Assembly: GCA_002490665.1 (NCBI GenBank)
Contig: DKUL01000001.1
Location: 62,001-126,000, forward strand
From: Lachnospiraceae bacterium UBA7205
GTDB taxonomy: Bacteria > Bacillota > Clostridia > Lachnospirales > Lachnospiraceae
DNA length: 64,000 nucleotides
Reading direction: 5' to 3'
Shown: positions 1 to 9,431 of the stretch, one piece after another
Layout of the letters: every line of letters begins with the position of its first letter
Numbering within the stretch: the first letter of the stretch is position 1
The notes under the pieces: generated by a model
Told to the model about the DNA's origin: nothing
Database searches by the model: none
The model's input: the letters and a program-made list of their open reading frames with translations, nothing else
Position numbers and translations under genes: made by a program

Positions 1-903
1 TTTCCGTCCCCTGCTAATCCACACGGACACAATCAGGGCTGCTATCATATATATTACCATAAAAAACAGCTGGGACTGCAATGATATTTCTTTATTTTTT
101 ACAAAAACGGACACGCCCATCTGCTCACGAAACATATCTGCCGCGGTTTCAGGCAGTCCTTCAAATGTTTTTGCAATGGCATTATCCGTGCAGACGGTGC
201 GCATCATAGCCGCGCCATGCAGTATGGGCAGACATTTTAACACTTTGGTGACACTGTCCGGCAGCATCGAGACAGGCAGATAAATGGCACCCAGGAAACC
301 GACCAGTGTCCCTACAATGGTCATGATGCTGCTCCATGCGCTCTCGCTATGGATAAACAGCGCCAGCAGATACGAGAGCGAGGCATACGTAAGCGTATTG
401 AGCGCAATCATCCCGAATAATTTCAGCCATTCCATAGCGCCAAGCAGCGGATGGCCGCACAGCGCCATATATATTTCTCCCACTATCAGTGTCAGCGCGC
501 ACATCCCTGTCCCGACAATCCACGCGGAAAAAATATATCCGAGGGCTATCTTAACCCGTCTGACCGGCGCCATATAAAAACTTGCCAGCCTGTTTTTTGC
601 CTCATCCTGCACCATCGTGCCAATCACAGTCAGCGTAATCGTTACCGCATTGACCTCCAGAATCCCTGCAAGTGTCCACATCTGTATCAGGTATGACGCA
701 TTTTTCTCATCCGCGGCGGTATCCCGGACACCGCCCAATTGTGCAAGTGCATTCACCACGTTTTCACTGTTCATATCTCCCAAAAATATTACCATCAGCG
801 CCAGTACAATCAGCATTGACAGCATGGAAAAAAAGACCGACACATAATCCCTGATATAAATCAGCATATTTCTCTTCATTAAATAATACGTTTCCCTCAT
901 CAT
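1..903 (-). CDS. ABC-2 type transporter permease (3' end cut by window edge)
   Basis: The reading frame is open from the start codon to the first base of the window, about 301 codons, so only the C-terminus is missing. It begins MMRETYYLMKRNMLIYIRDY and continues with hydrophobic stretches typical of ABC-2 permeases; near the visible end a last membrane segment (FFMVIYMIAALIVSVW) is followed by basic residues, so little is lost. The start ATG overlaps the stop of the ATPase gene (TAATG), which shows translational coupling and marks the pair as one exporter. Family knowledge suggests export of a drug, antibiotic or lipid-like substrate; the substrate cannot be told from sequence. Confidence 0.85.
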   Translation of the reverse strand, partial: MMRETYYLMKRNMLIYIRDYVSVFFSMLSMLIVLALMVIFLGDMNSENVVNALAQLGGVRDTAADEKNASYLIQMWTLAGILEVNAVTITLTVIGTMVQDEAKNRLASFYMAPVRRVKIALGYIFSAWIVGTGMCALTLIVGEIYMALCGHPLLGAMEWLKLFGMIALNTLTYASLSYLLALFIHSESAWSSIMTIVGTLVGFLGAIYLPVSMLPDSVTKVLKCLPILHGAAMMRTVCTDNAIAKTFEGLPETAADMFREQMGVSVFVKNKEISLQSQLFFMVIYMIAALIVSVWISRGRK

Positions 904-1814
904 TATTCCCCCAATTTTTTTCCTGTCACATTTAAAAATACATCATCCATGGAACCCTGTACCATTTCAAACCCGTCAATCAGTTCCCGCACACTGTCCA
1001 GAACAGGCAGCGCCGCCCTGCTTTCCGGGACATGTATCACAAAATGTTCGTTCTTTTTTTTGTATTCGATTTTCATGTCCTCCAGCCGTTTTGGCAATTC
1101 CGGCGATGAGGAATAAAGCAGAAGTTTATCCTTTGCATACGTCTCTTTCAAGGAAAACGGGGTTCCGTACTCTTTTAAATTTCCTGCATCCATAATGGCA
1201 ATATGGGATGCCCTTGCGGCTTCCTCCATATAGTGCGTGGTCAGAAAGATTGTCATGTTTTCCTCACGGCGCAGCTTTTCCAATGACTCCCACACGTTTT
1301 TTCTCGCAGCCGGGTCAAGCCCTGTCGTCGGCTCGTCTAAAAACATGATTTCCGGCGCGTTCACCAGCGCCCTTGCAATCTCGCACCGCCTTTTCTGCCC
1401 GCCCGAAAGCTTCGCAAACTTTCTGTTGTACACATCATCCAGGCTAAGGATACTGCATATTTTTTTGATATTTGCACGGAGCTTTTTATAGTCTTTTTCG
1501 TATAATACGCCCCTGACAAACAGGTTCTCCGACACTGTCAGCTTATCGTCGAGACAGTTATTCTGATAGACCACTCCAATCCGTTTCCTGATTTCCTCAT
1601 CCTTTTCCCCGACTGGAAATCCGCAGATTTCCGCTTTTCCCGCGGTCGGCAGATAGAGCGTGCAGAGCATGTTAATGGTTGTGGACTTGCCCGCGCCGTT
1701 AACCCCCAAAAATCCAAACAGTTCTCCCTTTTCCACCTGAAAACTGATATCATCCACTGCCTTCACGTCCCCAAAATATTTCTTTAGCCCCTCCACTTTA
1801 ATCACTGGATTCAT
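903..1814 (-). CDS. ABC transporter ATP-binding protein (DrrA/CcmA-type exporter)
   Basis: Nucleotide-binding subunit that powers the adjacent ABC-2 permease. Visible motifs are Walker A (GVNGAGKST), the signature LSGGQKRR and Walker B (IMFLDEPTTGLDP), followed by the switch His in FLTTHYMEEA. The about 90 C-terminal residues resemble the accessory domain of daunorubicin-resistance ATPases. The frame is open further upstream, but MNPVIKVEG is the better start because an AAGGAAAGGAAAAGAAG purine tract precedes it directly. Its stop codon overlaps the start of the permease gene. A separate terminator hairpin upstream isolates the pair from cca. Substrate unknown. Confidence 0.93.
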   Translation of the reverse strand: MNPVIKVEGLKKYFGDVKAVDDISFQVEKGELFGFLGVNGAGKSTTINMLCTLYLPTAGKAEICGFPVGEKDEEIRKRIGVVYQNNCLDDKLTVSENLFVRGVLYEKDYKKLRANIKKICSILSLDDVYNRKFAKLSGGQKRRCEIARALVNAPEIMFLDEPTTGLDPAARKNVWESLEKLRREENMTIFLTTHYMEEAARASHIAIMDAGNLKEYGTPFSLKETYAKDKLLLYSSSPELPKRLEDMKIEYKKKNEHFVIHVPESRAALPVLDSVRELIDGFEMVQGSMDDVFLNVTGKKLGE

Positions 1815-1886
1815 CTTCTTTTCCTTTCCTTTACTAAAACAATACTTTTCCAATATATCCTTATGTGCACGCGTCCATAATAACCA

Positions 1887-1930
1887 AAAAAAACAGCCTC
1901 CGCAATTGTTATGCGGTAAGCTGCTTTTTC
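1887..1930 (-). terminator. Rho-independent terminator after cca
   Basis: On the minus strand the sequence forms AGC..CCGCA-TAACAAT-TGCGG..GCT and runs into a stretch of eight T. It lies between the cca stop codon and the downstream ABC ATPase gene, so it ends the cca transcript. The opposite strand also has a T run, so it may work in both directions. Confidence 0.7.
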
Positions 1931-1999
1931 GAGGGCGTAAGCTGCCGTGGGAGAGAATAACTTGTATGACTTCGGAAAGGATTCCGTTTGTTCGTAGCG

Positions 2000-3331
2000 C
2001 TATATCAGCTTTTTTGCCTCCTCCATCAGGTAATCATGTGTATTGTTTTCCGGATTTTGCAGTACGTCATCAAGGAGCTCTGCCAGTATCGCACCTATCC
2101 TTTTTCCTTTTGGCACGCCCAATGCAATCAGGTCGTTTCCAGTGATTTCCAGTGTTTTGAGGGATACGCACTGCTGTTGCTCCATAATCTCACGGTAGAG
2201 CTGCGCAATTGCGTCAATCCGTTCGAGCTTTTCTGTCTGCTGGTATGCACTCTGCGCGAGGGTGTCTGCGCGCCGCAGCTCGAGTACCTGTGGGAAATAT
2301 TCCGCGCCGATTTTGTTGATGGCGCGCCGCACTGCCTTTGCACTCGGCTCTGCGTTGTAGTCGTGGTATTTCACATATTTCTGGACTTTCGCGATGGTGT
2401 CATTGTCAAATTTGAGCCGTCTAAGAATGGCGGCTGCCATGCGCTCACTCACCTCAACGTGACCATGAAAATGGTCAGTGCCGTCCGCGTCCGTGGTTCT
2501 GGTCTGTGGTTTTCCGATATCATGCAGCAGGGCGGCAAGCCGCAGGCTTTTGTCAGCCCTTGTGTGGAGCAGGCACTGCATCAGGTGTTCGCCCACGTTG
2601 TACATATGGTGCGGGTGGTTCTGTTGCGTGGCAAACGCATCGTCCAGCTCGGGGAGCACAGCCTTGGTGATGCCAAGCGCATATGCATCCCGCATATAAT
2701 CGGGGTGCGCTGACACCAGCAGTTTCACAAGCTCTGCCTGTATGCGCTCCGCGCTGATATGGTTCAGGTTGGGGGCAAGCGCTTTGGCTGCCGCCTTTGT
2801 CCCATCTGCTATCGTAAAGCCGAGCTGCGCCGAAAACCGTACTGCCCGCAGAATGCGCAGTGCATCCTCGCCAAACCGCTCTGCTGCCTCGCCGACACAC
2901 CGGATAATGCCATTTTCCAAATCCGCCACGCCGCCAAACGCGTCCACAATGCCGCTCCTGTCATTGTATGCCATGGCGTTGATGGTAAAGTCCCTGCGTT
3001 TTAAATCCTCCACCAGATTGACCGTGAACGTGACTTCCTTTGGATGCCGGCTGTCTTCATATTCACCGTCAATGCGGTACGTCGTCACCTCGAATCCCTC
3101 ATGGTCAAGCATCACCGTCACCGTGCCATGCTGGATTCCGGTGTCAATCGTGTGCCGGAAAACTTCCTTCACCTGCATCGGCTTTGCCGAGGTCGTCACA
3201 TCCCAGTCATGCGGCTGCCTGCCAAGGAGTGAATCCCTGACGCACCCGCCCACGGCATATGCCTCATAGCCTGCCTGTTCCAGCCGCGATATGATAAACT
3301 GCACTTTTTCAGGTAATTGTATCTGTATCAT
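2000..3331 (-). CDS. cca: CCA tRNA nucleotidyltransferase
   Basis: Adds or repairs the 3' CCA end of tRNAs from CTP and ATP. The N-terminal class II nucleotidyltransferase head is clear: AVGGCVRDSLLGR followed by the metal-binding DWDVT, then RRDFTINAMAYN and the RNA-binding neck (RFGEDALRILRAVRFSAQLGF). A C-terminal HD domain is visible as LAALLHDIGKP. The 443-residue length fits the CCA-adding family with an HD domain. The start codon lies 23 bases inside the end of the upstream secreted-protein gene, so translation may be coupled although the functions are unrelated. A strong terminator follows. Confidence 0.95.
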   Translation of the reverse strand: MIQIQLPEKVQFIISRLEQAGYEAYAVGGCVRDSLLGRQPHDWDVTTSAKPMQVKEVFRHTIDTGIQHGTVTVMLDHEGFEVTTYRIDGEYEDSRHPKEVTFTVNLVEDLKRRDFTINAMAYNDRSGIVDAFGGVADLENGIIRCVGEAAERFGEDALRILRAVRFSAQLGFTIADGTKAAAKALAPNLNHISAERIQAELVKLLVSAHPDYMRDAYALGITKAVLPELDDAFATQQNHPHHMYNVGEHLMQCLLHTRADKSLRLAALLHDIGKPQTRTTDADGTDHFHGHVEVSERMAAAILRRLKFDNDTIAKVQKYVKYHDYNAEPSAKAVRRAINKIGAEYFPQVLELRRADTLAQSAYQQTEKLERIDAIAQLYREIMEQQQCVSLKTLEITGNDLIALGVPKGKRIGAILAELLDDVLQNPENNTHDYLMEEAKKLI

Positions 3332-6300
3332 TACTGTGTCCTATCCTTTTCTTTCTCCATGCATAAATCCCGACAGCGCCCCCTGCGGCAGCTGTCATTG
3401 TGAGGGACACCGTGAGAAAAATCCACGAATGCGTCCCGCTTTCCTGTATGTTGTCAGGCGTTTCCGTATTGGCTTCGCCGGAATCGCTGCCTGGTATCGC
3501 CGAGGCTTCCTGCTGCCCTTCATCCGCCACCGTTTCAGGTTCCGGGGCAGTTTCCATCTCTGTTTTGCCATCTCCGCTTTCCCCCATATCTGTCAGTGCA
3601 GCGTCACCCATTTCAGCCGCAGACGGCGAAGCATTGCTTTTCGAGTCATCAAGCGAGGTGATGACTGTCACTGCCGGCGCGCTGTCCATGTCTGCCCTTG
3701 TCAGCGTTTCGCTTTCCGCCACGGCTTCCTGAGCTGGAATTTCAGCGCTGCTGGCTGCTTCGCTGGCTTTGCTTTCTGGCGAGGCTGGCTGGCTCGCCGC
3801 GGATGATCCGTCCTTGTGCGATCCGCCCGCGTTTTCTTCCTGCTGCACTTTCCTCCATTTCGCATACAGCGTAATGTCGCCGGTGCTCCCCTTATATATA
3901 GAAGTAACGCGTTCCTTACAGCCCTTGTCCTGATACCATCCGGCAAAGGCTAGTTCCTTGTTTTTATGCTTCGGTGATGCAAGCTTAACATCCTCTGTCT
4001 CGATTGTATAGGCAGACGGATTTTTCGAAGAGTTGGTTCCTCCTCCCAAAACATAGGTAATGGTATATTGTATTGGTTCGTAGACTGCGGTAATGTCCAT
4101 GTCATCCTGGACATTTCTGTAATCCTTATCCCACTTCACAAACATATACCCATCCTTACTGGCTGCCTCGGGTGGCGTGGCATCCTTCCCCTCCGCTGTC
4201 TTTGTCTCTGTAATCAGCTTCCCTGTGCTGTCAAAAAAACGCACGCGATAGTATTTTGTCCACTTTGCATACAGCCTGCGATTCCCCACGCTGCCTTTTG
4301 TGATGGAAGAAATCGGGCGGGTAAAACCGCTGTCCGCGTACCAGCCGTCAAATTCATAGTGTGCATCCTCATGCGACGGCGCTTCCAGACGAATTGTGTC
4401 GGTCTCGACATTGTATTGCAGGGGATTGTTCGGACTGTTCTTCCCGCCATTTAGCTCATATTCCAAATTGTATTCCAGTATCTGCCACTTTGCGTATATG
4501 GTTCGGTCACCAGTGCTTCCTTTTTCGATGACGGCTACCTTCGTCACAAATTCCGGTTCCGCATACCAGCCTTCAAATGCATAGCCTTTTTTCGTCGGAC
4601 TCGCAAGCGGAAAGGTATCCGTTTCCACATCGTATTCTGTCTTATTGCCCGCGTTGTTTTTCCCGCCGTCCAGTTCATAGGTTACCGCATATTTTATGGG
4701 CTCCCATTTCGCATACAGCGTGCGGTTCCCAATGCTTCCTTTTTTGATGGCGGTTACCTTTGTCCCAAACTCCGGTTCCTCGTACCATCCTGCAAAATCA
4801 TAATATTCTTTTTTTAGCGGGTCTGACAGAATGATATCCGGTGTCTCGACATCATACTTTGCCGGATTTGCGGAGCTGTTTTTGCCGCCGTTCAGCTCAT
4901 ACTTGATGGTATATGTATATTTTTTATAAATTGCGGTGACCGTCTCATCCTTTTGTACATTGGAGTAATTTCCTTTCCACGACGACAGCTGGTAGCCTGG
5001 CTGTGGCGTCATTTTCTTGTCTGGCGGAACGGCGTAGCCGCCCTCACTGATTTTCTGAACGTCAAAAACCGTGCCGAAATCATCTTTAAATGTGACTGTG
5101 TAGACGCCGGATTCCGTCTCACTGGCGCCCTCCTCCGTCTTGTTAAGGATATAAATCGTACTTTTACCGGAGGGAGACTCTCCTGTCCTTTTCACATATC
5201 GTATTTTGTCGTCGCTTTTGACAAATCCAAATATTTGATTCGTATCTTCATCCTTCAGGGAAAACTGCTCATGCTCCGCATAGGCGCTGTCAGTGATATC
5301 AATATAGGCAATGCTTTTACTGGTATTATAGTAGAGCCTTGTGCCGTCGAGCGCAAGTCCCGAACTGGAAGTGTCAAGAGTTATCAGCGTGGTGCCGTCC
5401 GCGTCTGTTTCCTGTGCACTGCACGCGCGGCTCTGTAATTTTTTGTCTGCCGAGACATAGTAATACTTTTTTGTTCCACCGGCATCATACACCAGCGGCG
5501 ATTTGACATCCCGCCAGAATGCACTGTCATACTTTGTACCCTCCGCCTTCAGGTCAATAATACCACTGCCTTTTGTCACATACCAGTCATGGTGGTTTTT
5601 TCCGAATGTCGTATCGGAGAGAAACATATTGGCATGCGACACCAGACCAAACCTGTCCCATGTGGGGTCGTCCCATGTCGTATCTACCTGGTATAGTGCG
5701 CCATCTATTTTTACAATATTCCACGCATGGTTCATTTTGTCGCTTGTCACGATATAGCATTCGATTCCATATTCGTTCATCAGGTATTTGTACGCCAGCG
5801 CATACCCCTGGCAGACTGCTATCCTGTTTGCCAGCGCGCCGTATGCCCCATAGGATTCCTGCGGTATCGTCTTGTTACTCAGCCGTTCCTTGTCATACTC
5901 GCAGTTCAGCACAAGGTAGTCATGGATGGCAATTGCCTTCTGCAAGTCATCCATTCCCGGCATTACTGCTGCCTTCGCTTTCTGTACGCCCGCCTGAAAT
6001 GCACTGTCATCCACGTTGACAAAATAGTTTGGTGTTATCTTCGAGATGAGTTTTGTCTTTGTGTTGTATGAGACGCCATAGCCTGTCCTTGCAAAATATA
6101 AGTCAGGGTGGTCGTTGATAACCGCATAATACAGGTTCAGCAGCTGCTTCCTGTCTTCTGTGCTGTCCCAGTAAAATCCGTAATCCTTGACTGCAATGGA
6201 TGTCTCCCTGCCTTTCAGCGCCTTGTACATTTTGTCCGCAAGTTCGTCCATGTCTCCTGTCGAAAACAGGCAAATCCCGCTTGCGGCATCTGTCTCCTCG

Positions 6301-6689
6301 TCCAAAACCCGGAATCCGCCTGCCTGATACAGAAAATCCGGGGCGCCCTCCTCGAACGCTTCCGTCTCCTCCCCGCCATTGTCTGCCACTTCCACGATAT
6401 CCGTTTCCGGCTCTGTACGGATTTGTGCCACTGGTTCTTTTTCTGCATCTTCATCTGTCGGCTCCGTCTGTTTTTCTGTCTGTCGCTCTGATGAGGCTTC
6501 TGTATCTGTTCCCACAATGGTCTCCGGCTCCGCATCAGGCTCTTCTGTCCCTGCCACGCTTTCTGTTTTGGTTTCCTGTTGGCGGGTCTCACCGACCGTT
6601 TCCGGCTGTTCTGCCGCGTAGGATGTCCCTATAAACAGCCCGAACGCCAATATATATATAAATGCCACAAGCATCAATCTTCTGCGCAT
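3309..6689 (-). CDS. Secreted transglutaminase-like protein with InlB (Listeria-Bacteroides) repeats
   Basis: A 1126-residue cell-surface protein. Residues 1-26 form a signal peptide ending at SYAA; residues 27-115 are a Glu/Thr-rich linker. A transglutaminase-like domain follows with the catalytic triad arrangement: Cys in RIAVCQGYALAY (about 293), His in KMNHAWNIV (about 321) and Asp in YQVDTTWDDP (about 336). About five InlB-type B-repeats fill residues 550-985, each ending in a GWY..LYAKW pattern. A low-complexity Ser/Ala/Glu stretch leads to a C-terminal membrane helix (SWIFLTVSLTMTAAAGG) and a basic tail, without a visible LPXTG motif. The family is thought to act on or crosslink surface proteins or peptidoglycan; substrate unknown. 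GGAGG precedes the ATG. Confidence 0.88.
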   Translation of the reverse strand: MRRRLMLVAFIYILAFGLFIGTSYAAEQPETVGETRQQETKTESVAGTEEPDAEPETIVGTDTEASSERQTEKQTEPTDEDAEKEPVAQIRTEPETDIVEVADNGGEETEAFEEGAPDFLYQAGGFRVLDEETDAASGICLFSTGDMDELADKMYKALKGRETSIAVKDYGFYWDSTEDRKQLLNLYYAVINDHPDLYFARTGYGVSYNTKTKLISKITPNYFVNVDDSAFQAGVQKAKAAVMPGMDDLQKAIAIHDYLVLNCEYDKERLSNKTIPQESYGAYGALANRIAVCQGYALAYKYLMNEYGIECYIVTSDKMNHAWNIVKIDGALYQVDTTWDDPTWDRFGLVSHANMFLSDTTFGKNHHDWYVTKGSGIIDLKAEGTKYDSAFWRDVKSPLVYDAGGTKKYYYVSADKKLQSRACSAQETDADGTTLITLDTSSSGLALDGTRLYYNTSKSIAYIDITDSAYAEHEQFSLKDEDTNQIFGFVKSDDKIRYVKRTGESPSGKSTIYILNKTEEGASETESGVYTVTFKDDFGTVFDVQKISEGGYAVPPDKKMTPQPGYQLSSWKGNYSNVQKDETVTAIYKKYTYTIKYELNGGKNSSANPAKYDVETPDIILSDPLKKEYYDFAGWYEEPEFGTKVTAIKKGSIGNRTLYAKWEPIKYAVTYELDGGKNNAGNKTEYDVETDTFPLASPTKKGYAFEGWYAEPEFVTKVAVIEKGSTGDRTIYAKWQILEYNLEYELNGGKNSPNNPLQYNVETDTIRLEAPSHEDAHYEFDGWYADSGFTRPISSITKGSVGNRRLYAKWTKYYRVRFFDSTGKLITETKTAEGKDATPPEAASKDGYMFVKWDKDYRNVQDDMDITAVYEPIQYTITYVLGGGTNSSKNPSAYTIETEDVKLASPKHKNKELAFAGWYQDKGCKERVTSIYKGSTGDITLYAKWRKVQQEENAGGSHKDGSSAASQPASPESKASEAASSAEIPAQEAVAESETLTRADMDSAPAVTVITSLDDSKSNASPSAAEMGDAALTDMGESGDGKTEMETAPEPETVADEGQQEASAIPGSDSGEANTETPDNIQESGTHSWIFLTVSLTMTAAAGGAVGIYAWRKKRIGHSNDTDTIT

Positions 6690-6846
6690 TGTAATCCTCC
6701 ATTTTTGTCTTCTGTCTGTACATGCTACTCAGTACCAGACCCAACTGGCTTTGCTTACAGTATACACGACAGGTACGGTTTATACAATAAGAAGCTGTTG
6801 GATTATTTTTCCTTTTATGACAGTGAACAAATATTCTATTTATGTC

Positions 6847-6878
6847 TTGACATGCGAACTATTGTTTGCTATTATAAT
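6847..6878 (+). promoter_or_regulatory. Candidate sigma-A promoter for the Rpn nuclease gene
   Basis: TTGACA at 6847-6852 is followed after 17 bases by TATTAT (6870-6875), overlapping a perfect TATAAT at 6873-6878 that would need a 20-base spacer. The start codon lies about 80 bases downstream. Read by eye only. Confidence 0.5.
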
Positions 6879-6959
6879 GTAAGAACATACATTTGCTCTT
6901 AAAATTTTTATAGCGGGCTAATATAAGTTGTGTTACTATATCATTAATAGGAGTTCTTT

Positions 6960-7892
6960 ATGGGTGCTAAAGATATTACGGAAAAACAACTCGCTGATTA
7001 TAACGACGTGTTTGCTGATATTATAAATGGTGTGCTTTTTGATGGGGAACAGGTCGTCTCGGAAAATGAACTACAGAATGTCAAGGACAAAAGCCAGTAC
7101 AAATTCAACAACAAAATCCATGAACAGGAACGAGATATATCCAAACGTTGGATTCCGCACAAAATTTGTTTTGCACTATACGGACTGGAACACCAGACGG
7201 ACACGGAACCATATGCCCCAATACGGATAATCGGGTATGACGGCGCTTCCTACCGTGGACAGCTGACAAAGCGCGAATGGCCGAAACCAAAATACCCTGT
7301 CATCACCATTGTTCTGTATTTTGGCACCAAACATTGGAACCAGCCAAAGAGCTTATATGAATGCATGGAAATTCCAAAAAGGCTAAAACCGTTTGTAAAT
7401 GACTATAAGATTAATCTTGTGGAAGTTGCGTTTCTAGACGACCAGCTTGACAAATTCCACAGCGATTTCCGCATTATTGCCGAATACTTTATCAACAAAC
7501 GCCAAAATATAGATTATATGCCAAGTGCACAGGAAATCAAACATGTCGATGAATTTCTGAAACTGATGCAGGCACTTGAGAGGGACGACAGATATGAAAA
7601 CGTACTGCACGAGCTACAGCGTGAAGGAAAAAAGGAGGGTGTCAAAATGAGCGAGGTATTGGACAGAATTGAAAACAGGGGAATTGCCATTGGCGAAAAA
7701 CGCGGCATCTCCATTGGCGAGCGGCGCGGACGCGAAAAAATGGCAAATGCAATCAACACCCTCAACTCGATTCTTCTGGAGCAAAATCGAATTGAGGACT
7801 TAAAGCGGGCGGTAGCTGATTGGGAATATCAGCAGCTGCTCCTTGCTGAATACGGTCTTGATGACGAGGATGAACAGTCGGCACAAGAGTGA
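6960..7892 (+). CDS. Rpn family recombination-promoting nuclease / putative transposase (PD-(D/E)XK)
   Basis: A 310-residue protein of the Rpn/PDDEXK-transposase family common in Lachnospiraceae. The nuclease core is suggested by an acidic residue in ERDISKRW followed by YGLEHQT, the E-x-Q form of the E-x-K motif (residues 77-79), and by the family block VITIVLYFGTKHWNQPKSLYE. The C-terminus (about 225-310) is charged and probably helical, with repeated GIAIGEKRGISIGERRG stretches, as in relatives. The family is known for DNA-cleaving activity that raises recombination; its natural role is uncertain. TAGGAG lies 8 bases before the ATG. It is a single gene on its own promoter, convergent with the yesN-like gene. 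Confidence 0.85.
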   Translation: MGAKDITEKQLADYNDVFADIINGVLFDGEQVVSENELQNVKDKSQYKFNNKIHEQERDISKRWIPHKICFALYGLEHQTDTEPYAPIRIIGYDGASYRGQLTKREWPKPKYPVITIVLYFGTKHWNQPKSLYECMEIPKRLKPFVNDYKINLVEVAFLDDQLDKFHSDFRIIAEYFINKRQNIDYMPSAQEIKHVDEFLKLMQALERDDRYENVLHELQREGKKEGVKMSEVLDRIENRGIAIGEKRGISIGERRGREKMANAINTLNSILLEQNRIEDLKRAVADWEYQQLLLAEYGLDDEDEQSAQE

Positions 7893-7919
7893 CAGGACTT
7901 ATACTGGCTAATTCCTGTC
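7891..7919. terminator. Hairpin shared by convergent genes
   Basis: GACAGGA and TCCTGTC are separated by 15 bases and overlap the stop codons of the Rpn gene (+) and the response-regulator gene (-). No long T run follows, so its strength as a terminator is doubtful. Confidence 0.4.
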
Positions 7920-9431
7920 CGAACTACCGATTCGCTTTCTATATGCGCTCGGTGTCTCCTGAAAATGCTTCTGGAATGCCTCCGTAAATGTCCTGGCATC
8001 TGTAAAGCCTACCTCGACTGCAATTTCATATGTCTTTTTGTCACTCGAGACAAGAAGGGGAATTGCGTGCTCCAGCCTTATGGCACACACATAATCCTTA
8101 AAATTGATGCCGGCGTTCTTTTTAAAAAACGCACTAAAATAATACGGATTCATGTGTATTTCCTCCGCAAGGATATTTAATGTGAGGTTCTCCGCATAAT
8201 GCGCCTCAATATAAGCCTTCGCCTTGAGATAATTTTGTTTCTCACTGTTGGATGCCATGTTCTGAAGCTTTTCCCGAAACTGCAGCAGAATGTCATGGTA
8301 CACTTCTGCCAGCTGTGTGTAGCTTTCTGCCGCCCTTCCCATTTCCAGAAGTTTTTTCATGTCATTTGCGTATCCTGCGTCAACGCCTAGCACGGTCAGT
8401 CTCTCCGCCGCCATTCTTACTGCCGTACAGTAATAAAAGCAGGCATCCTCCCGTTTCCCATCGGCAATCTTGCAGACAAGTGTGGCAAAAAGCGAAAAAC
8501 ATTTGTCAAACACGCCGGTGCTGCCGTCAACAAGCGCATTGACCATCTCGTCCCTGACATCCTGGAACCGCTCCATCTGAACCTTGTTCCCATAAACCTC
8601 GCCGGAAACATCCAGTATTGTCTGCGGAATCCAGTCCGCAAAGAAAAAGTATCCGGACATGGCGGCGCACTTTTCATATGCATTCGGAATGTCACTCATA
8701 CGGTCTACAAGCTGTCCCACTATAAACATCGATTTTTGCCGAATGTTTTCCTCAAGCGCTTTCTGTAATTTTTGAACTTCTTCAAAGCACTGTTCCCGCT
8801 CCATCCCCTTCCACACAATGACCAGTTTTTCAGCGCGGTTAAATGTAATTCCGGCGCCAAGTCGTCCTATATATTCATCCACAAAACTGTAAAACGAAAA
8901 CTGAACCAGTTTTTTCATCTGTGCACCCATGGACGCAGGATAAACGATATCCGCAAGAACCGGCACATAACAGGTATTTTCCACTTCGACAAGTTTGGTA
9001 AACTCATTGCGGTTCTCCATAAAGAGCCGCTCTGGTTCTTTTCTGATTCCCGTGATATTGGTAATGCACTGTTCGACGGCATGTATCAGCTCCTCAAGGA
9101 TAATCGGTTTCAGGAGGTAATCCACCGCACCGTACTTAATCGCACTCTTTGCATACTCGAAATCCTGGAATCCGCTGATAAAGATAAACTGTGTGTCCAG
9201 CTTCAGCGCCGCGCATTCCCGGATAATGTCTATCCCTGTCATTCCAGGCATGGAAATATCCAGAAGCGCCAGCTCCGGCTGGTTCCTTACAATTGCCTCA
9301 AATGCGCTTTTCCCATCCTCATAGACACCGATAATCGTAATTCCCAGGGCATTCCAGTCGACCAGTTTCTGTATTCCCTTCGTGATTACGACCTCGTCAT
9401 CCGCCAGTATCATTTTCATCCTTATTTCCAT
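7908..9431 (-). CDS. Response regulator, YesN type (receiver plus AraC HTH)
   Basis: DNA-binding partner of the upstream YesM-like kinase. The receiver domain starts MKMILADDEVVITKG and carries the phospho-acceptor Asp in ALLDISMPGMTG and the switch Lys in YLLKPI. A central region of about 250 residues is poorly conserved, and the C-terminus is an AraC-type double helix-turn-helix (LTLNILAEEIHMNPYYFSAFFKK ... YEIAVEVGFTDARTFTEAFQKHF, here in two parts). The start chosen has GGAGG 8 bases upstream; longer and shorter ATGs exist. It overlaps the kinase gene by 35 bases. Given its neighbours it likely controls the sugar-uptake operon and the secreted lyase. Confidence 0.9.
   Translation of the reverse strand: MEIRMKMILADDEVVITKGIQKLVDWNALGITIIGVYEDGKSAFEAIVRNQPELALLDISMPGMTGIDIIRECAALKLDTQFIFISGFQDFEYAKSAIKYGAVDYLLKPIILEELIHAVEQCITNITGIRKEPERLFMENRNEFTKLVEVENTCYVPVLADIVYPASMGAQMKKLVQFSFYSFVDEYIGRLGAGITFNRAEKLVIVWKGMEREQCFEEVQKLQKALEENIRQKSMFIVGQLVDRMSDIPNAYEKCAAMSGYFFFADWIPQTILDVSGEVYGNKVQMERFQDVRDEMVNALVDGSTGVFDKCFSLFATLVCKIADGKREDACFYYCTAVRMAAERLTVLGVDAGYANDMKKLLEMGRAAESYTQLAEVYHDILLQFREKLQNMASNSEKQNYLKAKAYIEAHYAENLTLNILAEEIHMNPYYFSAFFKKNAGINFKDYVCAIRLEHAIPLLVSSDKKTYEIAVEVGFTDARTFTEAFQKHFQETPSAYRKRIGSSDRN

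Noticed and set aside
1988..2713. A 241-codon plus-strand open frame
   Set aside because: Antisense to cca, no ribosome site, no recognisable domain.
6960..7892. Rpn gene as evidence of an active transposon
   Set aside because: No terminal repeats or target duplications are seen around it; the family is usually stand-alone.
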